Shown here piece after piece: positions 9,211 to 17,134 of a stretch of DNA of 64,000 nt. How positions within the stretch are numbered: position 1 is the stretch's first letter; each line of letters opens with the position of its first letter. The notes under the pieces were generated by a model, which saw nothing but the letters and a program-made list of their open reading frames with translations, made no database searches and had not been told where the DNA came from. This DNA comes from Robbsia sp. KACC 23696 (GTDB taxonomy: Bacteria; Pseudomonadota; Gammaproteobacteria; Burkholderiales; Burkholderiaceae), in the NCBI RefSeq assembly GCF_039852015.1, contig NZ_CP156627.1, positions 1,364,001 through 1,428,000 of the forward strand. The letters are read 5' to 3'. Both the position numbers and the translations under genes were made by a program.

Positions 9211-10849
9211 CCGTTGTTTCGTATTGGCGCTGTTGACCGGCGCGGCCATTTTGCCAGGCGCCGCGCCGGCGTGGGCGGCACCGCTGCCGGTGATCATCAC
9301 GATCGATGCGGCAAGCAATCGCCATCCGATCAGTCCCTTGATCTACGGATTGAATTTCGCGACGGCGGACACGCTCCGCGATTTACGTGCGCCGATCAAT
9401 CGCTCGGGCGGCAACAGCGCCTCGACGTATAACTGGCGGATCGAAGCGCGCAACACGGGGCGCGATTGGTTTTTCGAAAGCGTGCCGATCGCGTCGGACG
9501 ACCGCTATCAATACAACAGCCGCTTCGTCGAAACGAGCCGAGACGGCAAAGCCCTCTCGATGCTGACCATTCCGATGTTGGGTCGCGTGGCGAAGCTGGA
9601 TAAGGACGGCAACCCGCTGGTCAGTTTTTCCGTCTCGAAATACGGCAAGCAGAAAGAGGCCGACACGCAGGGCCTCGCGGATGCGGGCGACGGGATCGCG
9701 GCGGACGGCACGGCGATCCAGAACGACCCGGACGATGCCTCGGTGCCGGATTCCCCGGAAAACGCGCAAGCGCGCGTCAGGGATCTGGTGCGCCAATTCG
9801 GTACGGCGGGCGCCGGTGGGGTCCGCTACTACCTGATGGATAACGAGCCAAGCCTGTGGCAAACCAACCATCGGGATGTCCATCCGGAAGGGGCCCGCGC
9901 GAGCGAGATCGCGAACAAGGTCATTGCCTACGCCCGTGCGGTGAAGGCCGTGGATCCGTCCGCCCGCATCGTGGCGCCGGAGGAGTGGGGGTGGGCCGGT
10001 TATCACCTAAGCGGCTATGACCAGCAATACGGTGCCGCGCATGGTTTAGCGCACTTGCCCGACCGCGACGACGAGATGGCAGGCATGGACTACGTTCCCT
10101 GGCTGTTACGTCAGTGGAAGCAGGCGGGCCATCCCATCGATGTGTTCAGCTTGCATTTCTACCCGCAAGGCGGCGAATTCAAAGAAGACAAGGATCCCAA
10201 AAACGCCGATACGCCGGCGATCGAATTGAGCCGCAATCGCTCGACCCGTGTTTTGTGGGATACGAGCTACAAGGATCCTTCGTGGATCAACAGCGTGGTG
10301 GCACTGATACCGCTGATGCGCCAATGGGTCGATACGTATTACTACCCCGGTACACCGATCGCGCTGACCGAATACAACTGGGGCGGCGATACGACGATGA
10401 ACGGCGCGACCGCCCAGGCGGATGTGCTGGGAATTTTCGGCCGCGAGGGATTGGACATCGCTACGCGCTGGGGCACGATGACGCCGGATATGCCTGTCTA
10501 CAAGGCATTTAAATTGTTTCGGAACTACGATGGTTACGGCTCGGGTTTCGGGACGACCAGCATTGCCGACATTCAGCACGATCCGGATCAGGTGTCCTCG
10601 TTCGCGGCCTTGCGCGATCGCGACCGAGTCATGACCATCGTGGTCATCAACAAGCAACGCGACCAGCCGGCGGAAGCCTTGATCCCGATCAGCCACTTCG
10701 CCATCAAAGGCCGCGTGGAGGTTTGGCAACTGGCGGACAATGCGATTTCGCGTCTCGACGACATCGGCGCGGCGAATGCGCAAATTCAACACACCCTTCC
10801 GGCGCAGAGTGTGACGCTGTTCGTACTGCGTGGTGCGGCTCAGCGATGA
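9188..10849 (+). CDS. Secreted glycoside hydrolase family 44 (endoglucanase/xyloglucanase type)
   Basis: A 553-residue protein with a Sec signal peptide (PLRLDRCFVLALLTG to PAWA-APL). The mature part matches GH44: an N-terminal strand with ISPLIYGLNF, RSGGNSASTYNW, the acid/base motif MDNEPSLW (Glu220) and the nucleophile motif ALTEYNWGG (Glu395) on a TIM barrel, and a C-terminal beta domain from about residue 470. GH44 enzymes cleave beta-1,4-glucans, including substituted ones such as xyloglucan and CMC. Cellulose operons usually carry the GH8 enzyme BcsZ, so a GH44 in the last position is unusual. The start ATG overlaps the previous gene. Codons and spacing suggest it is a native part of the operon. 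Confidence 0.85.
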   Translation: MPRPLRLDRCFVLALLTGAAILPGAAPAWAAPLPVIITIDAASNRHPISPLIYGLNFATADTLRDLRAPINRSGGNSASTYNWRIEARNTGRDWFFESVPIASDDRYQYNSRFVETSRDGKALSMLTIPMLGRVAKLDKDGNPLVSFSVSKYGKQKEADTQGLADAGDGIAADGTAIQNDPDDASVPDSPENAQARVRDLVRQFGTAGAGGVRYYLMDNEPSLWQTNHRDVHPEGARASEIANKVIAYARAVKAVDPSARIVAPEEWGWAGYHLSGYDQQYGAAHGLAHLPDRDDEMAGMDYVPWLLRQWKQAGHPIDVFSLHFYPQGGEFKEDKDPKNADTPAIELSRNRSTRVLWDTSYKDPSWINSVVALIPLMRQWVDTYYYPGTPIALTEYNWGGDTTMNGATAQADVLGIFGREGLDIATRWGTMTPDMPVYKAFKLFRNYDGYGSGFGTTSIADIQHDPDQVSSFAALRDRDRVMTIVVINKQRDQPAEALIPISHFAIKGRVEVWQLADNAISRLDDIGAANAQIQHTLPAQSVTLFVLRGAAQR

Positions 10850-10882
10850 AAAGGCGCGCATTACGGTAAGGACTCTCTCAAT

Positions 10883-11535
10883 ATGAAAGCCAGCAGAACC
10901 ATCAGCACGGTCGAAGTGCATACCGGCGGCGAGCCGTTTCGTATCGTCACCAGCGGCTTGCCGCGTCTCCCGGGAAAAACCATCGTTCAGCGTCGGGCCT
11001 GGCTCAAGGAACATGCCGACGAGATACGTCGGGCCCTGATGTTCGAACCCCGCGGGCACGCCGATATGTATGGGGGATATCTGACGGAGCCGGTGCCGAA
11101 CGAAGCCGACTTCGGCGTGATTTTCTTGCACAACGAAGGCTATAGCGATCATTGCGGTCACGGCGTGATCGCATTGGCGACGGCCGCCGTCGAACTCGGA
11201 TGGGTGCAGAGGACGGTGCCGGAGACGCGGGTGGGTATCGATGCGCCGTGCGGCTTTATCGAGGCGTTCGTGAAGTGGATCGTTCACCCACAGGCTCGGG
11301 AACAGGCGGTCGCGTCGCGCAGCTCTATCAGCGTGGTGAAATCGCACTCGGCGAAACGATCGTCAACGAATCGATCGTCGGAACGGCTTTCAAGGGCAGG
11401 GCGCTGCGCGAAACGCGCGTCAACGACATCCCGGCGGTGATTCCGGAAGTCGAGGGCAGCGCGTTTATCTGCGGCTTTGCGCAATGGATCATCGACGAGC
11501 GCGATCCTTTGGCCTATGGCTTCCTCGTGCGTTGA
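10883..11535 (+). pseudogene. trans-3-hydroxy-L-proline dehydratase / proline racemase family, internal deletion and frameshift
   Basis: The first about 130 codons (10883 to about 11275) match the N-terminal half of the proline racemase family, including STVEVHTGGEPFRI and the first catalytic Cys91 in SDHCGHG. From about 11265 to the TGA at 11533-11535 the -1-shifted frame (codons beginning at positions equal to 1 modulo 3) encodes the C-terminal end: DRSPTGSGT, QLYQRGE, AFKGR and CGFAQWI. Thr instead of Cys in DRSPTGSGT is typical of trans-3-hydroxyproline dehydratases. Family members are about 330 residues; roughly 110-120 central codons are missing and the halves are out of frame, so this is a deletion remnant. 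The ATG follows AAGGACTCTCTCAAT. It converges on the MHS transporter gene. Confidence 0.82.
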
Positions 11536-11589
11536 TCGGAACGCTGGCGACGTTGCGCGATCGCGAGGTGGTGAATCGCGATCGCATCG

Positions 11590-13023
11590 TCAGACGCCGG
11601 CTTTCTCGAGCTTGTTTTCCGCTACCGTGCGATCCCGCTCGCGGTCGTAGACGCCTTTCTCGATCGGCTCCGCATCGCGCTCGCCCAAATGGTCCATGGG
11701 AATACGATAGGTTTCGCGCGCGCTCCAACACGCGATTGCCGAGAGAATGGTGATCCCAAGCGTGATGCCGCCGACTGTCAGCGGAATATTGTTCGATCCC
11801 GGTGGCGCGACGGAGGCGAACAGCGCCGGCAACAACGCGCTGATCAAAGTGCCGATGTTCTGACCGATTGCCATCGCCGACACGCGTGCGCGCGTGGGAA
11901 ACAATTCCGGAAAGAAACTCGGGAAGATGGCGTTATAGCCTTGATACACGATGCCCCACATCAAGACGGACATTAAAAAGGCGAGCGGCACGCTGTGGAT
12001 ACTGATCGCGTACAGATAGCCGATCGACAGGACGCCGGCCGCCACGGACCCGACTGCCATCGGCAGACGTCGGCCAATGCGATCGGACAGATTGCCGACG
12101 TAGGGAATCAGTAGCACGGCGACGATGTTGCCGATGACCGGAATCCACAGATAGACGCTCTTGTGGAAGCCGATGCCGTAAGAGGTCTGCACCGCATACG
12201 CTGCGCCAAAGATCGTCGCCACGACGGGAATGACGTTCATCAGCGCCATGACCACCACGCGCAGCATATCGGCCCAGCTGTGCTTGAATGCTTCTTTGAT
12301 GGGCGATTTCGTCAACTGATTCGTCGCGATTTGCTTGGCGAACGCCGGCGTTTCATCCACTTCCTTTCGAATGAAGTAGCCGGCGATCAGCACGGCTGCC
12401 GACAGCAAGAACGGAATCCGCCATCCCCAGGCGTTGAATGACGCGTCGTCCATGAAGTAGGCCAGCGGCAGAAACACGGCCGCGGCAAGCAGTTGTCCGG
12501 CTTGCACGCCTTGCAGCGTAAAGCTCGAATAATAGCCACGGCGTCCGAAGGGGGCGTGTTCGAGAATCATCGAACTCGCGCCGGATATCTCGCCGGCCAC
12601 GGCAAAGCCCTGCGCCAATCGCACGATCACCAGCAGGATCGGCGCCAAGACACCGACCTGGTGATAGGTCGGCAGTATGCCGACCGCCATCGTGGAGATA
12701 CCCATGATGAGCATGCAGATCAGCAGCACATTCTTCCGGCCATACCGGTCGCCCCAATGGCCGAGGAAGAAGCCGCCGATCGGCCGGGCGACGTAGCCGA
12801 CGCCATAGGTGGCGAGCGATGCGACGATGGCGGCTTTCGGATCGCTGGACGGGAAGAATAGCTGCGGAAAAACGAGCGCCGCGGCCTGCGCGTAAATGAA
12901 AAAGTCGTAGTACTCGAGCGCCGAGCCGATCCATCCGCTGGCCGTCGCGCGCTTTGTTTGTTTTCGGCTGTGTGCGTCCCGGCCTGCGCCCTCGTCCGGG
13001 GCGTGTCTAATATCGTTCGGCAT
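11590..13023 (-). CDS. MFS transporter, metabolite:H+ symporter (MHS) family
   Basis: A 477-residue, 12-helix major facilitator protein. MHS-family features are visible: GSALEYYDFFIYAQAAALVF in helix 1, the loop 2-3 motif GHWGDRYGRKN, RLAQGFAVAGEISGA in helix 4 and RRGYYSSFTLQG after it. Relatives (ShiA, ProP, KgtP) import organic acids, betaines or shikimate with protons. It is divergent from the FAD oxidoreductase gene, with a 19 bp palindrome in the shared promoter region, so the two are probably co-regulated. The substrate is not deducible. The C-terminal tail is charged and cytoplasmic. Confidence 0.9.
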   Translation of the reverse strand: MPNDIRHAPDEGAGRDAHSRKQTKRATASGWIGSALEYYDFFIYAQAAALVFPQLFFPSSDPKAAIVASLATYGVGYVARPIGGFFLGHWGDRYGRKNVLLICMLIMGISTMAVGILPTYHQVGVLAPILLVIVRLAQGFAVAGEISGASSMILEHAPFGRRGYYSSFTLQGVQAGQLLAAAVFLPLAYFMDDASFNAWGWRIPFLLSAAVLIAGYFIRKEVDETPAFAKQIATNQLTKSPIKEAFKHSWADMLRVVVMALMNVIPVVATIFGAAYAVQTSYGIGFHKSVYLWIPVIGNIVAVLLIPYVGNLSDRIGRRLPMAVGSVAAGVLSIGYLYAISIHSVPLAFLMSVLMWGIVYQGYNAIFPSFFPELFPTRARVSAMAIGQNIGTLISALLPALFASVAPPGSNNIPLTVGGITLGITILSAIACWSARETYRIPMDHLGERDAEPIEKGVYDRERDRTVAENKLEKAGV

Positions 13024-13052
13024 GCTGTCTCCTGATGATTGCGCCGTTCCAA

Positions 13053-13077
13053 AGCGGCTCTGGTCGGCCGCTTTTTT
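13053..13077 (+). terminator. Terminator-like hairpin with U-tract, + strand orientation
   Basis: AGCGGC (13053-13058) and GCCGCT (13067-13072) form a 6 bp stem with an 8 nt loop, followed on the + strand by T6. It lies in the leader of the divergent MHS gene, where no + strand gene ends. It could stop read-through from the pseudogene side towards the oxidoreductase promoter, or act as a leader hairpin of the transporter mRNA. Confidence 0.45.
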
Positions 13078-13095
13078 ATTACTTTATCTCTTCTG

Positions 13096-13167
13096 CAGCA
13101 TCGTGTTTCAGAATTTCGCTCGCGCGACGCCCCCGAGGTTGATACGGGGTTGATACCAGCTTGATAT
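13096..13167 (+). promoter_or_regulatory. Candidate sigma-70 promoter of the FAD oxidoreductase gene (elements at 13167-13172 and 13191-13196)
   Basis: A perfect -35 box TTGACA lies at 13167-13172 and an AATAGT -10-like box at 13191-13196, with an 18 bp spacer; the gene starts at 13270. The -10 box lies inside the 19 bp palindrome at 13186-13204, so a protein bound there would block the polymerase. The promoter spans 13167 to 13196; the end value in this record should be read as 13196. Confidence 0.4.
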
Positions 13168-13185
13168 TGACATAGCTTCGGATTT

Positions 13186-13204
13186 TGTGGAATAGTATTC
13201 CACA
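13186..13204. promoter_or_regulatory. Perfect 19 bp palindrome, candidate IclR-family operator
   Basis: The sequence TGTGGAATAGTATTCCACA is a perfect 9-1-9 palindrome in the divergent region between the MHS transporter and the FAD oxidoreductase. Its core GGAA-N5-TTCC (13189-13201) recurs at 17024-17036 in front of the first SDR gene. IclR-family operators often contain GGAA/TTCC half-sites, and an IclR gene lies in this cluster. Confidence 0.6.
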
Positions 13205-13269
13205 TAAGTTGAAAGCAGAATCGGCTCGGTGTTTACCCCGCATGACCTTGCCATATCGAGGAGACAGTG

Positions 13270-15087
13270 ATGGATAAAACATCACGAACGAACGCTGCCG
13301 ACGGTGCAGTGAGCGGTTCGCATCGTATGGAATGCGACCTGCTGGTAATCGGTTCCGGCGCGGCAGGGCTTTCCGCCGCGGTGACGGCTGCGTGGCATGG
13401 CTTGAAAGTCATCGTCGTGGAAAAGGAGCGCGTATTCGGCGGCGCCACATCTTGGTCGGGTGGCTGGATGTGGGTACCGGGCAATCCGCTCGCCAAACGT
13501 GCCGGCATCGAAGAGGATCCGAAGCAGCCTCGGGAATATCTCAAAAACGAATTGCAAGGCCGCTACGACGCGGCGCGTATTGATGCCTTTCTGGACAATG
13601 CCGGTCCGATGGTGGCGTTTTTCGAGAAGAATACGTCCCTGCAATTTGCCGAAGGGAATGGCATCCCGGATGTCCATGGCCGTGTGCCCGGTGCTGCGAC
13701 GCAGGGCCATCAGGTCATCGCGGCACCTTACGACGGGCGTGACGCCGGCCCGCTGCTGCGACGCTTGCGCAGAACGATGCGCGAAACCGCGTTTATGGGC
13801 ATGCCTATCATGGCCGGTAGCGATCTCGCCGCCTTTCTCGGTATGACGCGTTCGTTCAAGGCGTTTCTGCATGTGAGCAAGCGATTTTCCCGTCATCTGC
13901 TCGACTTGGCCGTGCATGGACGCGCGATGCAATTGGTCAATGGGGTGGCCTTGACCGCCCGGCTGGCGAAATCGGCCGTGGACCTTGGTGTCACCTTGAT
14001 CGAGTCGGCGCCGGCCCAACGCTTATTGCTTGCCGGCAACGGTGTTCGGGGCGCGATCGTGTCGTCGCCACGCGGCAATATCGAGATACAGGCGTCGAAA
14101 GGCGTCATGTTGGCGACCGGCGGATTCCCGAACGATATCGATCGACGAAAAGCGCTGTTCCCCCGTACGCCCACCGGCTTGGAGCATTTGGCCTTGCCGC
14201 CCGCGGCGTGTTCGGGGGACGGCATTACCCTGGGCGAAGCCGTCGGCGCGCACTTTCAAACCGACGTTGCCTCGGCTGCGGCCTGGGCTCCTGTCTCAAA
14301 AGTGTTGCACTCGGATGGCAGTATCGGGCATTTCCCGCACATTATCGATCGCGGCAAACCCGGGGTGATCGGGGTGCTGTCGACCGGCAAACGTTTCGTC
14401 AACGAAGCCGACGGTTATTACGATTATGGCGCTGCCATGGTTGCCGCGGCGCCGGCGGGAGAGGAGGTAGCATCGTGGTTGATCTGCGATCACACCTTCC
14501 AGCGTCGATACGGGTTGGGATTTGCCAAGCCCTTTCCGGTGTCGGTCAGGTCATTGCTGAAAAACGGCTATCTGAAACGGGGCGATTCCATTCGGGCGCT
14601 TGCCGAAGCGTGCGGGATCGCATCGGAGGCACTGGTGGCGACCGTGGCCGAATACAACGAATATGCGCGCCAGGGCGAGGACCCTTTATGGGGACGCGGG
14701 AGCACGCCGTATAACCGAAAGAACGGCGATCCACTGCATCCCGGAAAGAACCCCTGCATTGCGCCTATCGAAAACGGCCCGTTTTACGCCGTCAAGGTGT
14801 TGCCCGGGAGTTTTGGCACGTTCGCCGGATTGAAAACCAATCGCCATGCGCAAGTGCTCGATCAGGCAGACGCGCCTATTTCGGGACTGTATGCCGCCGG
14901 CGCCGACATGGTGAGCATCTTCGGCGGGTTTTATCCGTCGGGGGGCATCAACTTGGGGCCGGCAATGACATTCGGCTATATCGCCGCACGGCATGCGGCG
15001 GGGCTGATATCGTCCGCCGATGAGGACCTTCCGCGACAGTCGACGCGACGTGCGCAGAGCATGCCGGAAGTCGAAGCCAGTTACTGA
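13270..15087 (+). CDS. FAD-dependent oxidoreductase (fumarate reductase / 3-ketosteroid dehydrogenase-like)
   Basis: A 605-residue flavoprotein without a signal peptide. The N-terminal FAD-binding fold is clear (LLVIGSGAAGLSAA, then EKERVFGGATSWSGG), as is the C-terminal FAD-contact motif (FYPSGGINLGPAMTFGYIAA). This architecture is shared by fumarate reductases, tricarballylate dehydrogenase TcuA and 3-ketosteroid-1-dehydrogenases. The gene neighbours (MHS transporter, isomerase, SDRs) suggest oxidation of a small organic acid or cyclic alcohol rather than a steroid. The chosen ATG has GAGGAGA 6 bp upstream; GTG at 13267 is an alternative that adds one residue. It is preceded by a candidate operator and promoter. 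Confidence 0.85.
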   Translation: MDKTSRTNAADGAVSGSHRMECDLLVIGSGAAGLSAAVTAAWHGLKVIVVEKERVFGGATSWSGGWMWVPGNPLAKRAGIEEDPKQPREYLKNELQGRYDAARIDAFLDNAGPMVAFFEKNTSLQFAEGNGIPDVHGRVPGAATQGHQVIAAPYDGRDAGPLLRRLRRTMRETAFMGMPIMAGSDLAAFLGMTRSFKAFLHVSKRFSRHLLDLAVHGRAMQLVNGVALTARLAKSAVDLGVTLIESAPAQRLLLAGNGVRGAIVSSPRGNIEIQASKGVMLATGGFPNDIDRRKALFPRTPTGLEHLALPPAACSGDGITLGEAVGAHFQTDVASAAAWAPVSKVLHSDGSIGHFPHIIDRGKPGVIGVLSTGKRFVNEADGYYDYGAAMVAAAPAGEEVASWLICDHTFQRRYGLGFAKPFPVSVRSLLKNGYLKRGDSIRALAEACGIASEALVATVAEYNEYARQGEDPLWGRGSTPYNRKNGDPLHPGKNPCIAPIENGPFYAVKVLPGSFGTFAGLKTNRHAQVLDQADAPISGLYAAGADMVSIFGGFYPSGGINLGPAMTFGYIAARHAAGLISSADEDLPRQSTRRAQSMPEVEASY

Positions 15088-15144
15088 AACACTTATGGCT
15101 CTCCGCGCAGGCGGATCGCCTCTCGATACTTGACGAGGACCATC

Positions 15145-15969
15145 ATGACGTCGAATACGCAACGCCCATTGTCTCTTTCTGCATTGACCGTGCTGGAGTT
15201 GACGCCGCCGCAGATGGTGGATTGTGCGGCAAAGGCGGGCTATCAATATGTGGGCTTGCGACTGGCGCCAGCCACCGATACCGAAGTGCATCACCATTTT
15301 ATCGCCGATACGCCCTTGCGACGCGAGACCTTGGCGCGCGTGCGCGATAACGACATTGGCGTATTGGATATCGAGATCTTGCGATTAAAGCCCGAAACGC
15401 ATGTCGCCGACTTCGAATCGTTTTTTGCTGCCGGTGCGTTGTTCGGTGCGCAGTTCGCGCTGGTTGCGGGTAATGATCCCGATGCGTCCCGCACAGCCGA
15501 TCACTTGGCGCAGGTGGCGGAGCTGGCGGGCCAATACGGCATTCGCCCGTGCATCGAGCCGATGCCATGGACCGATGTGAAAAGCGTCAGCCAGGGCGGC
15601 CGGATCGTGGCAGCGTCGAAGACTAAGAACACGGGCTTGATCGTCGATCCGATTCACTTCGATCGCGCCGGATCGACACTGGACGATCTGGCAGCCCTGC
15701 CTGCCGATTACTTTCACTACCTGCAACTATGCGATGCACCAGCGGCGCGGCCGGACGATCTTGAGACGATATTATTTCAGGCACGCGCTGAGCGAATGAT
15801 TCCGGGTGAGGGCGGGCTCGACCTCGCGGGAATATTGCGGGCGCTGCCGCCGACGATCCCGATCGGTCTGGAGGTGCCGATGGTCGAATGGGCCAAGACG
15901 GCCGATGCGCTCGAACGCGCCACGCGTTTGTATGACGCGACGCGGAAACTGTTGGCGCAAGTGTATTAG
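15145..15969 (+). CDS. Sugar phosphate isomerase/epimerase-like TIM-barrel protein (AP endonuclease family 2 fold)
   Basis: A 274-residue cytosolic protein with the xylose-isomerase-like TIM barrel. Strand-end motifs include VGLRL, DIEILRL, IRPCIEPMPWTD, TGLIVDPIHFDRAG, YLQLCDAP and a late Glu in PGEGGLDLAGIL, which provide the usual Glu/Asp/His metal ligands. Relatives include sugar epimerases, inosose dehydratase and 3-dehydroshikimate dehydratase. The spacing of 57 bp from the flavoprotein gene suggests one operon. The start is ATG at 15145 with GAGG upstream; an in-frame TTG at 15130 is less likely. The substrate is unknown, but dehydration or isomerisation of a polyhydroxy acid fits the cluster. 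Confidence 0.8.
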   Translation: MTSNTQRPLSLSALTVLELTPPQMVDCAAKAGYQYVGLRLAPATDTEVHHHFIADTPLRRETLARVRDNDIGVLDIEILRLKPETHVADFESFFAAGALFGAQFALVAGNDPDASRTADHLAQVAELAGQYGIRPCIEPMPWTDVKSVSQGGRIVAASKTKNTGLIVDPIHFDRAGSTLDDLAALPADYFHYLQLCDAPAARPDDLETILFQARAERMIPGEGGLDLAGILRALPPTIPIGLEVPMVEWAKTADALERATRLYDATRKLLAQVY

Positions 15970-16065
15970 ATCGTGCCGAGCCGGGCCATGCTGTTCTCGT
16001 ACGCGTTTCGCGCCTGCCGCCGAGGGGCTTCGCTAGGATTGCCCTTATGCCGAGTGTTGTACTTG

Positions 16066-16082
16066 AATTCCAAGGTGGAATT
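16066..16082. promoter_or_regulatory. Inverted repeat AATTCC-N5-GGAATT upstream of the IclR gene
   Basis: AATTCC (16066-16071) and GGAATT (16077-16082) flank AAGGT. The dyad has the same half-site bases and 5 bp spacing as the 13186 and 17023 sites, but the half-sites are everted (TTCC then GGAA). It lies about 40 bp before the IclR start and could serve autoregulation. Confidence 0.45.
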
Positions 16083-16120
16083 ATGTTTTCATTTGGCATC
16101 GAAAACGACAGGAAGCAGCT

Positions 16121-16993
16121 ATGGCAGGCAATCTCGAGCGCGCGATGTCGATCATCGAACTGCTGGCCCGCCAGGGCGACAGCATGCAATTGGCCGCCAT
16201 CGCGGATACGTTGGACATCCCCCGGAGTGCAACGCATCGCGTGCTGTCCGAGCTCCGGGACGAGGGCTATGTGCGGCAAGACCCCCGCGGAGAATATCTG
16301 CTCTCCTTGAAAATGGTCTCGCTGGGCTTGATCTGGCTGTCGACGGCCGGCGTGATCGATATTTCTCGGCCGATCCTGGATAAGCTCGCCGAGGTCTCCG
16401 GGGAACTCGCGCGCCTGGGCATCGTAGAGGGAAGTCAGATTACGTTTGTCGGTAAGTCGCAAGGTGCGAAGTCCGGATTGCGTTATGACCCGGACATGGG
16501 GAGCCAGCCTCCCTTGCATTGCACGGCCAGCGGCCAAGCCTGGCTATCGACGCTGAGCGATGAGGATGCGCTGGCGCTCGTCTCGCGCCAAGGCGGTATC
16601 GGCAAGGGCGTATCCGGAACGCCCAAGGCGCCGAAGACCATCCAGCAGTTTTTAAGCGATCTGACACGTGCGCGTAAAGCCGGTTACGGCTATGCGTCCG
16701 ATACTTATGAGGCGGGAATGACGGCCATCGCTGCGCCGATCAAACATCCGGTGAGCCATATCACCGTCGGGATCGTCAGTCTGGCCGGGCCGACGAGTCG
16801 TCTGCCCGATGCGCGTGTCAAGGAGTTGGTGCCGGCCTTGCTCGAAGCCGCCAGCAATATGAGCGCTGCAGCGGTCAGCTCACCCTATTTCGACCGCAGC
16901 GTTGCCGTCGAGTCAAACGAGGAGACGCTCTCTGCCTCCGTGCTGACGACGCCAGTCGCGGTCCGCAAGCGGGGGCGCCCGCGAATCATCTGA
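16121..16993 (+). CDS. IclR-family transcriptional regulator
   Basis: A 290-residue regulator. An N-terminal winged helix-turn-helix (LERAMSIIELLARQG, LAAIADTLDIPRSATHRVLSEL, EGYVRQDPRGEYLLS) is followed by the IclR effector-binding domain from about residue 80, with LHCTASGQAWLSTLSDEDA, AGYGYASDTYEAGMTAIAAPI and IVSLAGPTSRL. Proteins of this type commonly control adjacent catabolic operons and respond to a pathway intermediate. It sits inside the cluster it likely controls. Matching GGAA/TTCC dyads occur in its own promoter, in the transporter/oxidoreductase promoter and in the SDR promoter. The C-terminal tail of about 30 residues ends in RKRGRPRII, an AT-hook-like basic patch not typical of the family. 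Confidence 0.92.
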   Translation: MAGNLERAMSIIELLARQGDSMQLAAIADTLDIPRSATHRVLSELRDEGYVRQDPRGEYLLSLKMVSLGLIWLSTAGVIDISRPILDKLAEVSGELARLGIVEGSQITFVGKSQGAKSGLRYDPDMGSQPPLHCTASGQAWLSTLSDEDALALVSRQGGIGKGVSGTPKAPKTIQQFLSDLTRARKAGYGYASDTYEAGMTAIAAPIKHPVSHITVGIVSLAGPTSRLPDARVKELVPALLEAASNMSAAAVSSPYFDRSVAVESNEETLSASVLTTPVAVRKRGRPRII

Positions 16994-17022
16994 ACGCGTT
17001 GCACTAGCGCCAACTAGAAAAT

Positions 17023-17055
17023 CGGAACATAATTCCAAAATAAATAATTGTTCCG
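17023..17055. promoter_or_regulatory. GGAA/TTCC dyad and flanking inverted repeat before the first SDR gene
   Basis: GGAACATAATTCC (17024-17036) has the GGAA-N5-TTCC form of the 13189-13201 core. A wider dyad pairs CGGAACA (17023-17029) with TGTTCCG (17049-17055). The region is AT-rich and lies 80-110 bp before the SDR start. It is a candidate IclR binding region, possibly with two sites. Confidence 0.5.
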
Positions 17056-17134
17056 GTTTTTCGGACTTGGCATGGCTTCGGTCTAAAAGGTGCGTCTCCC
17101 CCGGGATCTTCGAAATCGTATGGAGGAAGACAAG

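Noticed and set aside
10106-11347. A 413-codon antisense frame over GH44 and the pseudogene
   Set aside because: Both sense regions encode known families; the antisense is a composition shadow.
10883-11535. A single-base sequencing error as cause of the broken proline-racemase-family gene
   Set aside because: About 110 codons of the middle are missing, which one base error cannot explain.
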